From: Halobaculum magnesiiphilum
GTDB lineage: Archaea; Halobacteriota; Halobacteria; Halobacteriales; Haloferacaceae
DNA: 64,000 bases
Direction: 5' to 3'
Assembly: GCF_019823105.1 (NCBI RefSeq)
Contig: NZ_CP081958.1
Location: 1,674,001 to 1,738,000, forward strand
Part shown: positions 15,634 through 24,042 of the stretch, piece after piece
Layout: the number at the start of each line of letters is the position of its first letter
How positions within the stretch are numbered: position 1 is the stretch's first letter
Program-made: the position numbers and the translations under genes
The notes under the pieces: generated by a model
Told to the model about the DNA's origin: nothing
Databases searched by the model: none
The model's input: only the letters and a program-made list of their open reading frames with translations

Positions 15634-16154
15634 GTCGACTCGGCGTCACATCGTTTGTCGGTATTTCTATTGGCGAAACGACACGAACGGTTCGAACACT
15701 CCCGTTCACACGGCGCACACAACCCCACGGCGGTTGGCGTGCGGCTGCCGCGCCTCGTGCGCGGTCGCCGCGCGCGAGGGGCGAGTACCGGAGCGCGAAC
15801 GGAGTGAGCGCGAGGAACGCAGTCGGCTGGGGAGGCTCACGTGAACGGAGTGAACGTGAGTTCGTCGGAGCTCGCTCCGACGTACGTGAGGCTGCGGTGC
15901 GGTCGCGGTGGGCGGGACTGAAAGGGGCCGCGGGTGTGCGCGAACCCCGATGACGTAAGCACTGGAGCGAGGTGAACGAAGTGAGCCGAGCGAAGCGCGC
16001 AGCGAGTCGCGGGAGCGCACACCCGCGGGGGCTTTCGAGAACCTCGACGCCCTGCCGGCGGTAACTCCGCAGCGGTGTTCGTCATCCGAGTTCCCACAGA
16101 ATACGGATCAGACCGTCGCGCTTAACCTCCGCCCACCACCACGGACACGCGATC
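15634..16154. other. Repeat-rich intergenic region of 521 bp
   Basis: No gene supported. It contains the hairpin cluster at 15793-16028, preceded by about 150 bp of ordinary sequence with a TATA-like tatttctatt near 15661, and followed by the promoter region of priL (gcttaacc near 16120). Confidence 0.55.
15793..16028. repeat. Hairpin cluster with conserved 11-nt loops
   Basis: The loop gaacggagtga occurs twice, with a 4-bp stem (15793-15811) and a 7-bp stem ctcacgt/acgtgag (15836-15860). An 8-bp palindrome with a CTCG loop follows at 15863-15882. A 14-bp perfect inverted repeat, ccgcgggtgtgcgc at 15928-15941 and its complement at 16015-16028, encloses 73 bp with further degenerate copies (gaacgaagtga near 15973). 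This looks like a compound insertion of small palindromic elements. Confidence 0.65.
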
Positions 16155-17255
16155 ATGGAGCCGCGCCACGCCCGCTACCCGTTCTTCGCGTCGGCCCGCG
16201 AGGCCGTCCGCGCGTCGGGCGTCGACCTGGCCGCGCTCGTCGCCGACGGCGACGACGCCGTCGACCGCGGCCGCGAGCGGGTCGAGCGCGCGCTCACCGA
16301 GGGCACCGTCGAACCCGAGGACGCCGGCGCATGGGACACCCGCGACGAGCTGCTCTCGTATCCGATCGCGCGGATCCTCGTCTCGCTGCTCGACTCACAC
16401 GCCGCCGTCGAGAAGTACGCGCAGGCCGAGGCGGCCACCGCCTACCGCCGCTTCACCGAGGACCTCGACCGCGCCCGCGACGACGGCGCCCGCCGCGAGC
16501 CCGCCCGCGTCGACCGGGACGCCCTGCTGCGGGAGTTCGACCTCGCCGGCGCCGTCCGAATCGAGGACCCGAAGCCCGGGCAGGTGGCGGGGAGGTGGCT
16601 CTGGCTCGACGTCGGCGCGTACCTCTCGTACGTCGACCCCGACTGGGGCGACGACTGGCGGCTCGTCAACCGCGAGCTCGTCGACGGCGAGGTGCGCACC
16701 GAACGCGAGGAGCTGTATCGCCTGCTGCGCGAGGCCGTCGAGGACCGCGTCGCCGAGGGGCTCCCGTTCGAGGGCGTCGGCGAGGAGCTCGCCGACGAGC
16801 TGGAGACCGAGATAAGCGACCTGCGCGACCTGCTGGCCGACCGGAGCGTCGCCGCCGACCTCGACGTGGTCGCGCCCGAGTACTTCCCGCCGTGTATCGC
16901 GAAACTGCTGGGGCGGGCACAGGGCGGCGACGAGCTGGACCCCCACGAGCGCTTCTCGCTGCTCGCGTTCCTCGCTGGCCTCAACCTCGACGCCGAGGAG
17001 GCCGTGGCGCTGTCGGGGCTCGACCCGGAGCTCGTCGCCGACCGCTTCGCGTACCTCCGCGACGACTCCGGCGCGCAGTACCCGCCGCCGTCGTGTCGGA
17101 CGCTCGGCGAGTACGGGATCTGCGGGAACGAGGACAACCACCGCAGCGTCGCGCCCCATCCCCTGGAGTACTACAGCCGGAAGCTCCGCGAGGCCGACGA
17201 GGTCGTCGACTGGCGTGAACGAACCGACTCGGACGCCGGCGACGCCGCGGCCTGA
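16155..17255 (+). CDS. priL: DNA primase large subunit PriL
   Basis: A 366-residue regulatory subunit of the archaeal primase, partner of PriS in making primers. The N-terminus Arg-His-Ala-Arg-Tyr-Pro-Phe-Phe is typical. The C-terminal iron-sulfur domain contains Phe-Pro-Pro-Cys-Ile-Ala-Lys-Leu-Leu, Pro-Ser-Cys-Arg-Thr-Leu-Gly-Glu-Tyr-Gly-Ile-Cys and His-Pro-Leu-Glu-Tyr-Tyr. Only three cysteines are present in the whole protein; the fourth cluster ligand seen in other archaeal PriL is replaced by a stretch with His and Arg. In many haloarchaea I recall priL lying next to the PCNA gene, whereas here the PCNA-like gene is 14 kb away. Confidence 0.93.
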   Translation: MEPRHARYPFFASAREAVRASGVDLAALVADGDDAVDRGRERVERALTEGTVEPEDAGAWDTRDELLSYPIARILVSLLDSHAAVEKYAQAEAATAYRRFTEDLDRARDDGARREPARVDRDALLREFDLAGAVRIEDPKPGQVAGRWLWLDVGAYLSYVDPDWGDDWRLVNRELVDGEVRTEREELYRLLREAVEDRVAEGLPFEGVGEELADELETEISDLRDLLADRSVAADLDVVAPEYFPPCIAKLLGRAQGGDELDPHERFSLLAFLAGLNLDAEEAVALSGLDPELVADRFAYLRDDSGAQYPPPSCRTLGEYGICGNEDNHRSVAPHPLEYYSRKLREADEVVDWRERTDSDAGDAAA

Positions 17256-17303
17256 GCGGCACTCCGGTGGAACGACGGGTCCGGGTCGGAGGTCCTCCGA
17301 TCG

Positions 17304-17510
17304 CTACTCGCGGCGATCGAGGAGGACGCCGGCGGCGGCCATCAGCACGACGAACAGGCCGATCGCGGCGACGAGGTAGTACGCGCCGATGTTCGAGAGG
17401 TTGTGGCCGTCGGTGTACTGGAGACCGATGGCGACCAGAAGGGCGATGAAGACGACGACTGCGCCGACGGAGACGGCGATCATGCGGCGCATTTCGGCGT
17501 CGATTTCCAT
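17304..17510 (-). CDS. Small two-helix membrane protein
   Basis: A 68-residue protein with two transmembrane segments: residues about 9-27 (Ile-Ala-Val-Ser-Val-Gly-Ala-Val-Val-Val-Phe-Ile) and about 42-62 (Tyr-Tyr-Leu-Val-Ala-Ala-Ile-Gly-Leu-Phe-Val-Val). The ends Asp-Arg-Arg-Glu and Met-Arg-Arg suggest both termini are cytosolic. It belongs to a haloarchaeal family of unknown function (DUF7472-like, from memory). I chose the ATG at 17510 over the frame extension to 17537, which adds only a basic stretch. Confidence 0.72.
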   Translation of the reverse strand: MEIDAEMRRMIAVSVGAVVVFIALLVAIGLQYTDGHNLSNIGAYYLVAAIGLFVVLMAAAGVLLDRRE

Positions 17511-17636
17511 GCACCGCCGTATCCGTGGACCCGGCAAAAGGGCTTCGAAGCGTTCGTCAGCCGCCGGATACCGCGAACCGTCCGCGGAGGGCCGACCGAG
17601 CCCTTAGGTTCGCTCGGACCGTACCTTCACCGATCA

Positions 17637-18467
17637 ATGACACCCGCACTCACCACCGACGAGCGACCGGATCGAACCCGCGGACGGAGCCACCACGGCC
17701 GGAACCGCCACGACGGCATCCACGAGAACGGCGTCGCACGCGGACGGCGTCGCTTCACCGAGGACAGGCCGGACGCACCGGACGGTCCTGACGGGCCGGA
17801 CGGCCCCGGCGGACTGGAGGAGTCGAACGCACGGGACGGCGTCGACGCCGTCGAGCCCGGCGACGGCGAGCGGACCGAGCGCGCCCGGACGGAGCCGATG
17901 GCGGTGTACCCGCTCCGCGACGACGACCGATACCTCGTCGACACCGAGGGCGGCACGTACGTCGTCGACCTCGGGAGCGACACCTGCACCTGTCCGGACC
18001 ACGAGATCCGGGGGAACCGCTGCAAGCACCTCCGCCGCGTCGGCATGGAGGTCGGCATCGGCCGCGTGCCCGCCCCCGGCGAGCGCGTCGCCGCCTGCGC
18101 CGTCTGCGGCGACGGCGTGTTCGTCCCCGTCCGCGAGGAGGGCGCGTTCCTCTGTGGCGATCACCGCCCCGCGGTCGGCTCGTTCGTCCGCGACCGCGAG
18201 GCCGACAAGCTGCTCGTCGTCACCGGCGTCACGACCGAGCGGGCCGACGAGTACGAGACAGAGGAGGGGAAGCCGATCGCCGACTACGACACCAACGCCG
18301 CCTACGGCGACCACGAGCCGGTGGTCGAGGCGGTGTACGTCGGCAACGCGCTGCGCTCGCCCGGCACGCTCGACGTGTCCGGACGCAAGCGGTACGGCTT
18401 CCCGGCCTCGCGGCTGCGCCGGCTCGACCCAACTGAGCGGCCGGACATGCCCGTTATCGGGATCTGA
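17637..18467 (+). CDS. SWIM zinc-finger protein
   Basis: A 276-residue protein. The first 90 residues are low complexity, including a Gly-Pro-Asp repeat. A SWIM zinc finger follows (about residues 95-145: Cys-Thr-Cys-Pro-Asp-His, then Cys-Lys-His-Leu-Arg-Arg). Next comes a second small metal site (Cys-Ala-Val-Cys-Gly-Asp, then Cys-Gly-Asp-His) and a C-terminal beta-rich domain of about 100 residues. SWIM domains bind DNA or protein, and haloarchaeal examples are often found near repair genes; the Holliday junction resolvase follows here on the other strand. The exact role is unknown. Confidence 0.82.
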   Translation: MTPALTTDERPDRTRGRSHHGRNRHDGIHENGVARGRRRFTEDRPDAPDGPDGPDGPGGLEESNARDGVDAVEPGDGERTERARTEPMAVYPLRDDDRYLVDTEGGTYVVDLGSDTCTCPDHEIRGNRCKHLRRVGMEVGIGRVPAPGERVAACAVCGDGVFVPVREEGAFLCGDHRPAVGSFVRDREADKLLVVTGVTTERADEYETEEGKPIADYDTNAAYGDHEPVVEAVYVGNALRSPGTLDVSGRKRYGFPASRLRRLDPTERPDMPVIGI

Positions 18468-18505
18468 GGAGCGCGAACGGGAAGAGATTACAGCAACCGA
18501 CGGAT

Positions 18506-18994
18506 TCAGAGCATCTCCTCTGCTTCCTCGGCGGTGAGGACGCCCTGCTCGACGGCGTTGAGCACCTCCGCGACGCTGGTGTCCGACTCCGTGTCGTCGC
18601 TGGCGGCCAACAGATCGTCGATGGTCTCGCCCTCGTCCAGGGCCGCCTCCTTCTTCACGCGGTAGTTCCCGCCGTCGGTGACGTGGAGGTCGCCCGGGTG
18701 GAAGAAGTACCAGTCCTCGCGGTCGAATCGCACGCCGATCTTCGGGGAGGCGCCGAAGTTGCGCGCGAAGTAGATGAGCGCCTCCACCTCCTCGCCGCGG
18801 AGGTAGATGGGGTCGCCCGAGGAGGACTTCGCCTCGACGGCGTAGAAGACGCGGCCGTCGCCCGCGAGCACGTCCGGCAGCTCGCGGTCGGTGGAGGAGC
18901 CGCTGGCGGGCGCGCGCATCACCGCGAAGCCGGCGTCGTGGAGCCTGTTGACGAGTTCGCGCTCCCGGCGATCGCCCTTCGGGTTGCCCGGCAT
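18506..18994 (-). CDS. hjc: Holliday junction resolvase Hjc
   Basis: A 162-residue nuclease that cuts four-way junctions in recombination. The archaeal Hjc fold is seen as Arg-Arg-Glu-Arg-Glu-Leu-Val-Asn (catalytic Glu), Arg-Glu-Leu-Pro-Asp-Val-Leu-Ala (catalytic Asp) and Tyr-Ala-Val-Glu-Ala-Lys-Ser-Ser (Glu and Lys of the PD-(D/E)xK site). The last 45 residues are an acidic haloarchaeal extension ending in Ala-Glu-Glu-Met-Leu. The start Met-Pro-Gly-Asn-Pro-Lys-Gly fits homologues. Confidence 0.94.
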   Translation of the reverse strand: MPGNPKGDRRERELVNRLHDAGFAVMRAPASGSSTDRELPDVLAGDGRVFYAVEAKSSSGDPIYLRGEEVEALIYFARNFGASPKIGVRFDREDWYFFHPGDLHVTDGGNYRVKKEAALDEGETIDDLLAASDDTESDTSVAEVLNAVEQGVLTAEEAEEML

Positions 18995-19117
18995 AGCTGT
19001 GCGTGAGCCGTTGGCGCGGATAAACGGGACGGTCGCGAACGAGTGCGGAGTGAAAGTGAACGCGGGGGGCGGGACGCGACGGAATGCGCCGGGACGGGGG
19101 GGGGCGACCGCGGGGCG

Positions 19118-19795
19118 TCACTCCCGCCGCGCGATCACCGACTCGCCCGCGCGGACCGCCTCTCCGCGGCTCACGCGGACGTCCTCGAGGGAATACGCGC
19201 TCGGGAGCACCACGTCGGCGCGCGAGCCGAACGCGATGTAGCCGATCCGCTCGCCCCGCGTGACCGGATCTCCATGCGAAACGTAGGGGGTGATCCGACG
19301 GGCGAACCAGCCCGCGATGAGCGCGCCGTCGACGCGATCGGCGTCGCCGTCGGCGTCCACGACGCCGGCTTCGACTCCGGCGCGGTCGGTCGCGTTCTCG
19401 CCCGCGTCGAGCGTGTACTCGAACCGCTCGTTGCGCTCGGAGTCCTTCGCGAACGCCGGCTTGTGGGCGGCCCCGCGGTGGTCGAGACGCGTCACCGTCC
19501 CGTCGGCGGGCGCGCGGCAGACGTGCACGTCGAACGGGCTCATGAACACCCCGACGCGGACGTTGTCGCCGTCCTCGCGGACCACCGAGACGTGGCCGTC
19601 CGCCGGCGAGAGCACGCCCTCGCCCGACGGCTCGCGGTCGGGGTCCCGATAGAAGTACACGGAGAAGCCGCCGACCGCGAGCAACAGGATCCCGATCGGC
19701 GGCACGAGCAACAGGAACGGCACGGCGAGCACGAACGGGACGAGGACGCGACGTTCGCTCCCGGGAGCCAGGTCCGGAACCGGAACCCGGATCAT
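19118..19795 (-). CDS. psd: Phosphatidylserine (archaetidylserine) decarboxylase proenzyme
   Basis: A 225-residue membrane-associated enzyme that makes the ethanolamine headgroup of archaeal lipids by decarboxylating archaetidylserine. It is the short type: two N-terminal hydrophobic helices (about residues 18-48), Phe-Tyr-Arg-Asp-Pro, Ser-Pro-Ala-Asp-Gly-His, Phe-Met-Ser-Pro-Phe-Asp-Val-His and, near the C-terminus, Phe-Gly-Ser-Arg, where Ser becomes the pyruvoyl group after self-cleavage. Its ATG overlaps the end of rfcC by 4 nt, so the two genes are co-transcribed. Confidence 0.92.
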   Translation of the reverse strand: MIRVPVPDLAPGSERRVLVPFVLAVPFLLLVPPIGILLLAVGGFSVYFYRDPDREPSGEGVLSPADGHVSVVREDGDNVRVGVFMSPFDVHVCRAPADGTVTRLDHRGAAHKPAFAKDSERNERFEYTLDAGENATDRAGVEAGVVDADGDADRVDGALIAGWFARRITPYVSHGDPVTRGERIGYIAFGSRADVVLPSAYSLEDVRVSRGEAVRAGESVIARRE

Positions 19796-20841
19796 GCGTC
19801 GACGGGGTCGCGGACGGCCGTCTCGGTCGTCGTCCGGCCGGCGCCCCACGCCGCGAGCAGGTGCGTGAGGTGGATTCGGTCGTCGCTCCCCTCGACGAGA
19901 TCGAGGTCGACCTCGCCCGCGAGGGCGTGCAGTCGGGCGACCGATTCGGGGGAGGCGTCGGACTTCGAGCGCGCGACGCGGAGGATCTCCCGCAGGAGGT
20001 CGCCGCCCTCGTACCCCTCGTCGTGGAGCAGGTCGTCGAGGGCCGAACGGGCCTCCTTCAGCTCCCCGGCCTGCGCCGCCTCCAGCGCCGAGAGGACCGC
20101 CTCGTCGGTGCCGACCTCGCCGAGCGTCTCGTAGGCCGCCGACATCGTCACCTCCTCGTGCTCGACGGCGGTGGTCTGCGCCGAGAGGATCGCCCTCCGG
20201 AGGTCGCCGCCGGCCGCGCTGGCGACGAACTCCAGCCCGTCGTCGTCGTGGTCGATCCCCTCGGCCTCGCAAACGTCCGAAAGCACTCCGATGATCTCGT
20301 CGGTCGTCGGCGCGCGCACGGGCACCGGGAAGCAGCGCGAGCGGATCGGCGGGATGAGTTTGGCGGGCTGGCGCGTCGCGATGACGAACTGCGTCGTGCG
20401 GTGGTACTGCTCCATCACGCGCCGGAGCGCCTGCTGGAAGTCCTCGCGGATCGCCTCGGCGTTGTCGAGCAGGACCGTCTTGTACGACCCCGACATCGGC
20501 GCGTTCGCGGCCGACTCCTTCAGCACGCGGTTGATCATGTCGCGTTTCGCCATGCGCGAGCGCCCCGTGAGGAACGACTCGAAGCGGGGGTCCTGCCGGA
20601 TCTCCTTTTTGGTGCGGCCGAAGAAGTCCGCGACGTTGATCTCGATGAGGTCGTTGTCGGGGTCGTCGTGTGCGGCCTCGGCGAGCGCGCGCACGGCGGC
20701 GGTCTTGCCCGACCCCGGCGGACCCTGCACCACGAGGTTCATCGGCTCGTCCACCGCCCGAGCGAGCCGCTCGCGAACGTCCTCCTGCGGGAGGTCCGCG
20801 AGCGCGGGGGCGTGCGTGTCCGTCCACAGCGGGCCGTCCAT
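19792..20841 (-). CDS. rfcC: Replication factor C small subunit (RfcC-type)
   Basis: A 349-residue AAA+ clamp-loader subunit that helps open PCNA at primer junctions. Walker A is Gly-Pro-Pro-Gly-Ser-Gly-Lys-Thr (about residues 40-47). Walker B is degenerate: Leu-Leu-Asp-Asn-Ala-Glu-Ala instead of the usual Asp-Glu-Ala-Asp, which suggests poor ATP hydrolysis by this subunit. The Ser-Arg-Cys arginine-finger motif is kept. From memory, this is the pattern of haloarchaeal RfcC, the third subunit beside RfcA and RfcB. The first gene of a two-gene unit with psd. Confidence 0.92.
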   Translation of the reverse strand: MDGPLWTDTHAPALADLPQEDVRERLARAVDEPMNLVVQGPPGSGKTAAVRALAEAAHDDPDNDLIEINVADFFGRTKKEIRQDPRFESFLTGRSRMAKRDMINRVLKESAANAPMSGSYKTVLLDNAEAIREDFQQALRRVMEQYHRTTQFVIATRQPAKLIPPIRSRCFPVPVRAPTTDEIIGVLSDVCEAEGIDHDDDGLEFVASAAGGDLRRAILSAQTTAVEHEEVTMSAAYETLGEVGTDEAVLSALEAAQAGELKEARSALDDLLHDEGYEGGDLLREILRVARSKSDASPESVARLHALAGEVDLDLVEGSDDRIHLTHLLAAWGAGRTTTETAVRDPVDA

Positions 20842-21112
20842 TACCGCGTGGTAGCTGCCCGGACGGCTTGAACCCTGCCGTTCGGCGAGGCCGTGGCAGT
20901 GGCGGTTGGGGTTGCGACGGCGGGTGCGGTTGCAATGGCGGATGGGTCGGATACGGTCGTCCGATGAGTACTACGGCGGCGGCACCGCTGTGGGTGGAAC
21001 GTGTCGGGAAAAACGGCGGAGTCGGTTCGACCCGTGGGATCGAATCGGCGGTCGTCGCTCGGTTCGTTGCCTGTCGCGGGCGCCCGCGACGGAGGTCCGC
21101 GGCAGGGGGCGC

Positions 21113-21403
21113 TCAGTCCGCCGTGACTTCCGTCGGCGTCCGGTCGGCCCCGGCGTCGGGCGTGGCCGCCCGGTAGAGGCCCCAGACGAACAGGACCACC
21201 AGTCCGAGGAGGACCAGGCCGGTCCGCAGCGTCGGGTCGATCGCGGGCGTCGCGATCACTTCGCCCGCCTCGTTGGTCAGCGGGACGGGGCTGTACGGCT
21301 TGCCCGCGAGGAGCTCGACGAGGCCGAGCCCGACGATACCCAGCAGCACCAGTCCCGCGCCGAACGCCGTCGCGATCTTGTCGGTGATGTCGAATTGGTT
21401 CAT
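21113..21403 (-). CDS. Small membrane protein linked to DoxX
   Basis: A 96-residue protein with two transmembrane helices (about residues 11-28, Ala-Gly-Leu-Val-Leu-Leu-Gly-Ile-Val-Gly, and about 60-76, Gly-Leu-Val-Leu-Leu-Gly-Leu-Val-Val-Leu-Phe). A strong Shine-Dalgarno, ggaggtgag, sits just before the ATG at 21403 and decides against the GTG at 21412. The gene starts 13 bp after the DoxX gene and the pair forms one leftward operon. The function is unknown, perhaps a partner of DoxX in membrane redox chemistry. Confidence 0.8.
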   Translation of the reverse strand: MNQFDITDKIATAFGAGLVLLGIVGLGLVELLAGKPYSPVPLTNEAGEVIATPAIDPTLRTGLVLLGLVVLFVWGLYRAATPDAGADRTPTEVTAD

Positions 21404-21416
21404 TGGTCTCACCTCC

Positions 21417-21941
21417 TTACCCGAGGAGGTAGCGGAGCTTGGGGTAGCGGTTCACCACGTCGAGGCGCTCGATGAGCGCGTCCAGGCCGTAGTAGCGGCC
21501 GGCCGCGAACACCATCATCGTGGCGAACAGGAGCAGCCCCATCAGGTCGCCGTTGACGAGGCCGTTCCCGAAGCCGGCGTTGCCGACCCAGAACAGGGTC
21601 ATGAAGACGACCCCGCCGAAGGCCGCCAGGCGGACGAACGCCCCCGCCATCAGCGCCAGCCCGATGAGCGTCTCGAACAGGGGCACGCCCGGCTCGATGA
21701 GCCACGCGAGGTTGTTCCCCATCCACACCGGGATGGGGCCCAGCGCGGTGCCGGTCATCCCCTGCATGTACGCCGTGCCGTACGTGAAGTTCAGCCCGTT
21801 CTCGATGAGCTTCGTCACGCCGGCGTGGAAGAACCACCAGCCGGTAATGACCCGAAGTAGGGCGATCCAGTACGCCGCGAGCGGCCCGCCGACCTCGAAG
21901 CCGAAGTCTTCGGCCAACGGGTTCGTTTCCGAGTATGCCAT
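21417..21941 (-). CDS. DoxX family membrane protein
   Basis: A 174-residue integral membrane protein with four predicted helices, beginning Leu-Ala-Ala-Tyr-Trp-Ile-Ala-Leu-Leu-Arg-Val-Ile-Thr-Gly-Trp-Trp-Phe. The family includes the DoxD subunit of thiosulfate:quinone oxidoreductase and many redox-linked proteins. The substrate is unknown here. The ATG at 21941 has a good Shine-Dalgarno (gaggtgag) upstream. Two sulfurtransferase genes occur at 56-58 kb but are not linked. Confidence 0.88.
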   Translation of the reverse strand: MAYSETNPLAEDFGFEVGGPLAAYWIALLRVITGWWFFHAGVTKLIENGLNFTYGTAYMQGMTGTALGPIPVWMGNNLAWLIEPGVPLFETLIGLALMAGAFVRLAAFGGVVFMTLFWVGNAGFGNGLVNGDLMGLLLFATMMVFAAGRYYGLDALIERLDVVNRYPKLRYLLG

Positions 21942-22073
21942 GGGTCTCACCTCACAGGTGAGGATCGGACGGCTATCCCGGTATAAACGACACCTGGTTC
22001 CCAATCGCTGAAAGCCGGCGAAAGTCGGCGCGAGCGTTGCCGTACTACCCGATCGTTGATCGAGGATCGAGCG

Positions 22074-23837
22074 TCAGACTGCGGCGGCGCGCAGCGCCGC
22101 GGAGTCGGAGCCGTCGGCGGCCCCGTCGGACCCGTCGTCGCCGTCGTCAGCGGTCCCCTCGCCGTCATCGCCGTCGGTTCTCTCGAACTCCCGCTCCAAC
22201 TCGGCCTCGCCGTCGCCGGCCTCGACCTCGACGCTCAGCTCGGTCACGTTCGCGTCGACCGAGAACGTGACCGTCCCGTCCGCGCCGGTACTGAACGTCT
22301 CGGTCATCTCGTCGTCGTCGAGTTCCTGTGTGACCTCGACCGTGGCGTTCTCGACGGCCGAGCCGTTGCGCGTCACCTCGACGGTCGCGTTCTCGCCCGC
22401 GGCGACGTTCCCGACGAATGAGGCGTTCAGGGCAGCGATCTCCGCCTCTTCGTCGTCCGAGTCGTTCTCGGCCGCCCCGTCGTCGGACTCGTCCTCGCGC
22501 TCGTCGACGTCCTCGATGGGCACCTCGTCGCCCGTGCCGGACTCGCCCACGACGGGTTTGAGGATGTACTTGCCCGAGTTGCCGGCCTTGAACACCGACA
22601 TGTCGTAGACGAAGTCCACTTCCTCGCCGTTACCGACCGTGAACTCCTTGTTCAACTGGAGCTTGTTCGACGGCAGCTTCACGTTCGCGGAGTCGCCGTT
22701 CTCCAGCGTCGCGTCGATGCCGTCGACGTAGACGAACACCTTGGTGTAGGTGCCGTTCTCGACCCCGAAGGTGCCGAGCTTCGTCGCGTTCGCGCCCGGC
22801 AGCGTCGTCAGGTCGACCGTCCGGTCGTCGACGTCCTTCTCGACCCAGCCGCCGGACTCGCCGCCGCGCTGGAGTCCGACGTTCGTCACCGTGACGTTGA
22901 GGTGGGCGAAGTCGCCCATGGCGTTCTGCTCGTCGCTGAGGTAGAAGTCCATCGAGGACTGGCCGGAGTTCGAGGAACCGGACTCGCCGCGGTCGGCGTC
23001 GTCGGCGTCATCGGCGTCGTCGGCGTCATCGGCGTCGTCGGCGTCATCGGCGTCGTCGGTGTCGCCGCCGTCATCGGCGTCGTCGCCGGCGGCGTCATCG
23101 CCCTCGGACTCCTCGCGTTCGTCGTCCCCCTCGCCGCGCTCGCCGACGTCGCGGATCTCCACCTCGTCGCCCGTACCGGACTCGCCGGCGACCGGCTTGA
23201 GGATGTAGCCGTTGGGACCGCGCTCGAACACGGTCACGTCGAAGACGAAGTCCACTTCCTCGCCGGTGCCGACGGTGAACTCCTTGTTCAGCTGGAGCTT
23301 GTTCGACGGCAGCTTCACGTCCGCCGAGGAGCCGTCGGTGAGGGTGCCGTTCACCGACTCGACCTCGACGAAGACCTTCGTGTACGTGCCGTTCGGGACC
23401 GGGACCGACCCGAGTCTGGAGGCGTTCGCGCCCTGCAGCTCGGTCAGGTCGACGGTGACGTCGTCGACCTCGTAGGTCACCTGCCCGCCGTCGTCCGCGT
23501 CGTCGCCGTCGTCGGACTCGGGCGTCTCGGTCGATTCGGCTGTTTCGGTCGGTTCGGTCGTCTCCGTTCCGTCCTCGTCGTCAGCGCCGTCGTCATCCGA
23601 ATCCGCGTCGTCGGCGTCCGCCCGAACGAGCGTGACCTCGGTGATCGTGACGTTCAGGTGTTCGAACTGGTCGATCGCGTTCTGCTGGTCGCTGATGTAG
23701 AAGTTGACGGTTCCCCCGTCGCCCCCGCCGTCGGCGGTCCCGGCGTCGCCCCCGGAGGGAACGCCGCCCGCACAGCCGGCGAGAACCAACATCAGGGCCG
23801 CCGCGACGGCGGCCCACCCGGTCGTGTGTCGTGACAT
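22074..23837 (-). CDS. Lipoprotein with two DUF4382 domains
   Basis: A 587-residue exported lipoprotein. The N-terminal signal ends in Leu-Val-Leu-Ala-Gly-Cys (about residue 22), whose Cys would be lipid-modified. Two DUF4382-type beta domains follow (about residues 43-235 and 300-455), each with Asp-Gln/Glu-Gln-Asn-Ala, His-Leu-Asn-Val-Thr and Leu-Pro-Ser-Asn-Lys-Leu-Gln-Leu-Asn-Lys-Glu-Phe-Thr-Val. They are joined by Asp-Asp-Ala repeats. A Thr/Glu stretch near residue 90 and an acidic tail complete it. The C-terminal 100 residues look like a beta-sandwich. Numerous Asn-X-Thr sites suggest N-glycosylation. It is probably a cell-surface protein; the ligand is unknown. Confidence 0.87.
   Translation of the reverse strand: MSRHTTGWAAVAAALMLVLAGCAGGVPSGGDAGTADGGGDGGTVNFYISDQQNAIDQFEHLNVTITEVTLVRADADDADSDDDGADDEDGTETTEPTETAESTETPESDDGDDADDGGQVTYEVDDVTVDLTELQGANASRLGSVPVPNGTYTKVFVEVESVNGTLTDGSSADVKLPSNKLQLNKEFTVGTGEEVDFVFDVTVFERGPNGYILKPVAGESGTGDEVEIRDVGERGEGDDEREESEGDDAAGDDADDGGDTDDADDADDADDADDADDADDADRGESGSSNSGQSSMDFYLSDEQNAMGDFAHLNVTVTNVGLQRGGESGGWVEKDVDDRTVDLTTLPGANATKLGTFGVENGTYTKVFVYVDGIDATLENGDSANVKLPSNKLQLNKEFTVGNGEEVDFVYDMSVFKAGNSGKYILKPVVGESGTGDEVPIEDVDEREDESDDGAAENDSDDEEAEIAALNASFVGNVAAGENATVEVTRNGSAVENATVEVTQELDDDEMTETFSTGADGTVTFSVDANVTELSVEVEAGDGEAELEREFERTDGDDGEGTADDGDDGSDGAADGSDSAALRAAAV
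22639..22684. repeat. 46-bp near-identical direct repeat (copy 1)
   Basis: This 46-bp stretch differs by one base from 23275-23320. Both encode the same Leu-Pro-Ser-Asn-Lys-Leu-Gln core of the two DUF4382 domains. Identity at silent positions points to recent duplication or gene conversion between the domains. Confidence 0.75.
22992..23060. repeat. 18-bp tandem repeat encoding Asp-Asp-Ala
   Basis: About three to four copies of an 18-bp unit (gtcggcgtcatcggcgtc on the plus strand) encode the acidic Asp-Asp-Ala linker between the two DUF4382 domains. Exact repetition makes length variation by slippage likely. Confidence 0.75.
23275..23320. repeat. 46-bp near-identical direct repeat (copy 2)
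   Basis: The second copy of the repeat at 22639-22684, in the N-terminal DUF4382 domain, with one mismatch in 46. Confidence 0.75.
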
Positions 23838-24042
23838 CGTACACGGTCGTACCGGCGGCGACCACATATACGGAGCCGGCCACGAACCCGGATTCGTCCG
23901 GGATTCAGCCGAATTAATCCGGACACAGCGCCGGGTTCGATGTCGGTCCCCGCGGGCGCAGTCAGTCGGGCGGCGACGTGGTCGCGGCGCTGCTGCGGCG
24001 CGCTCCGACAGCGTTTCACCGTCGGCACCTCCACTCCCGGGT

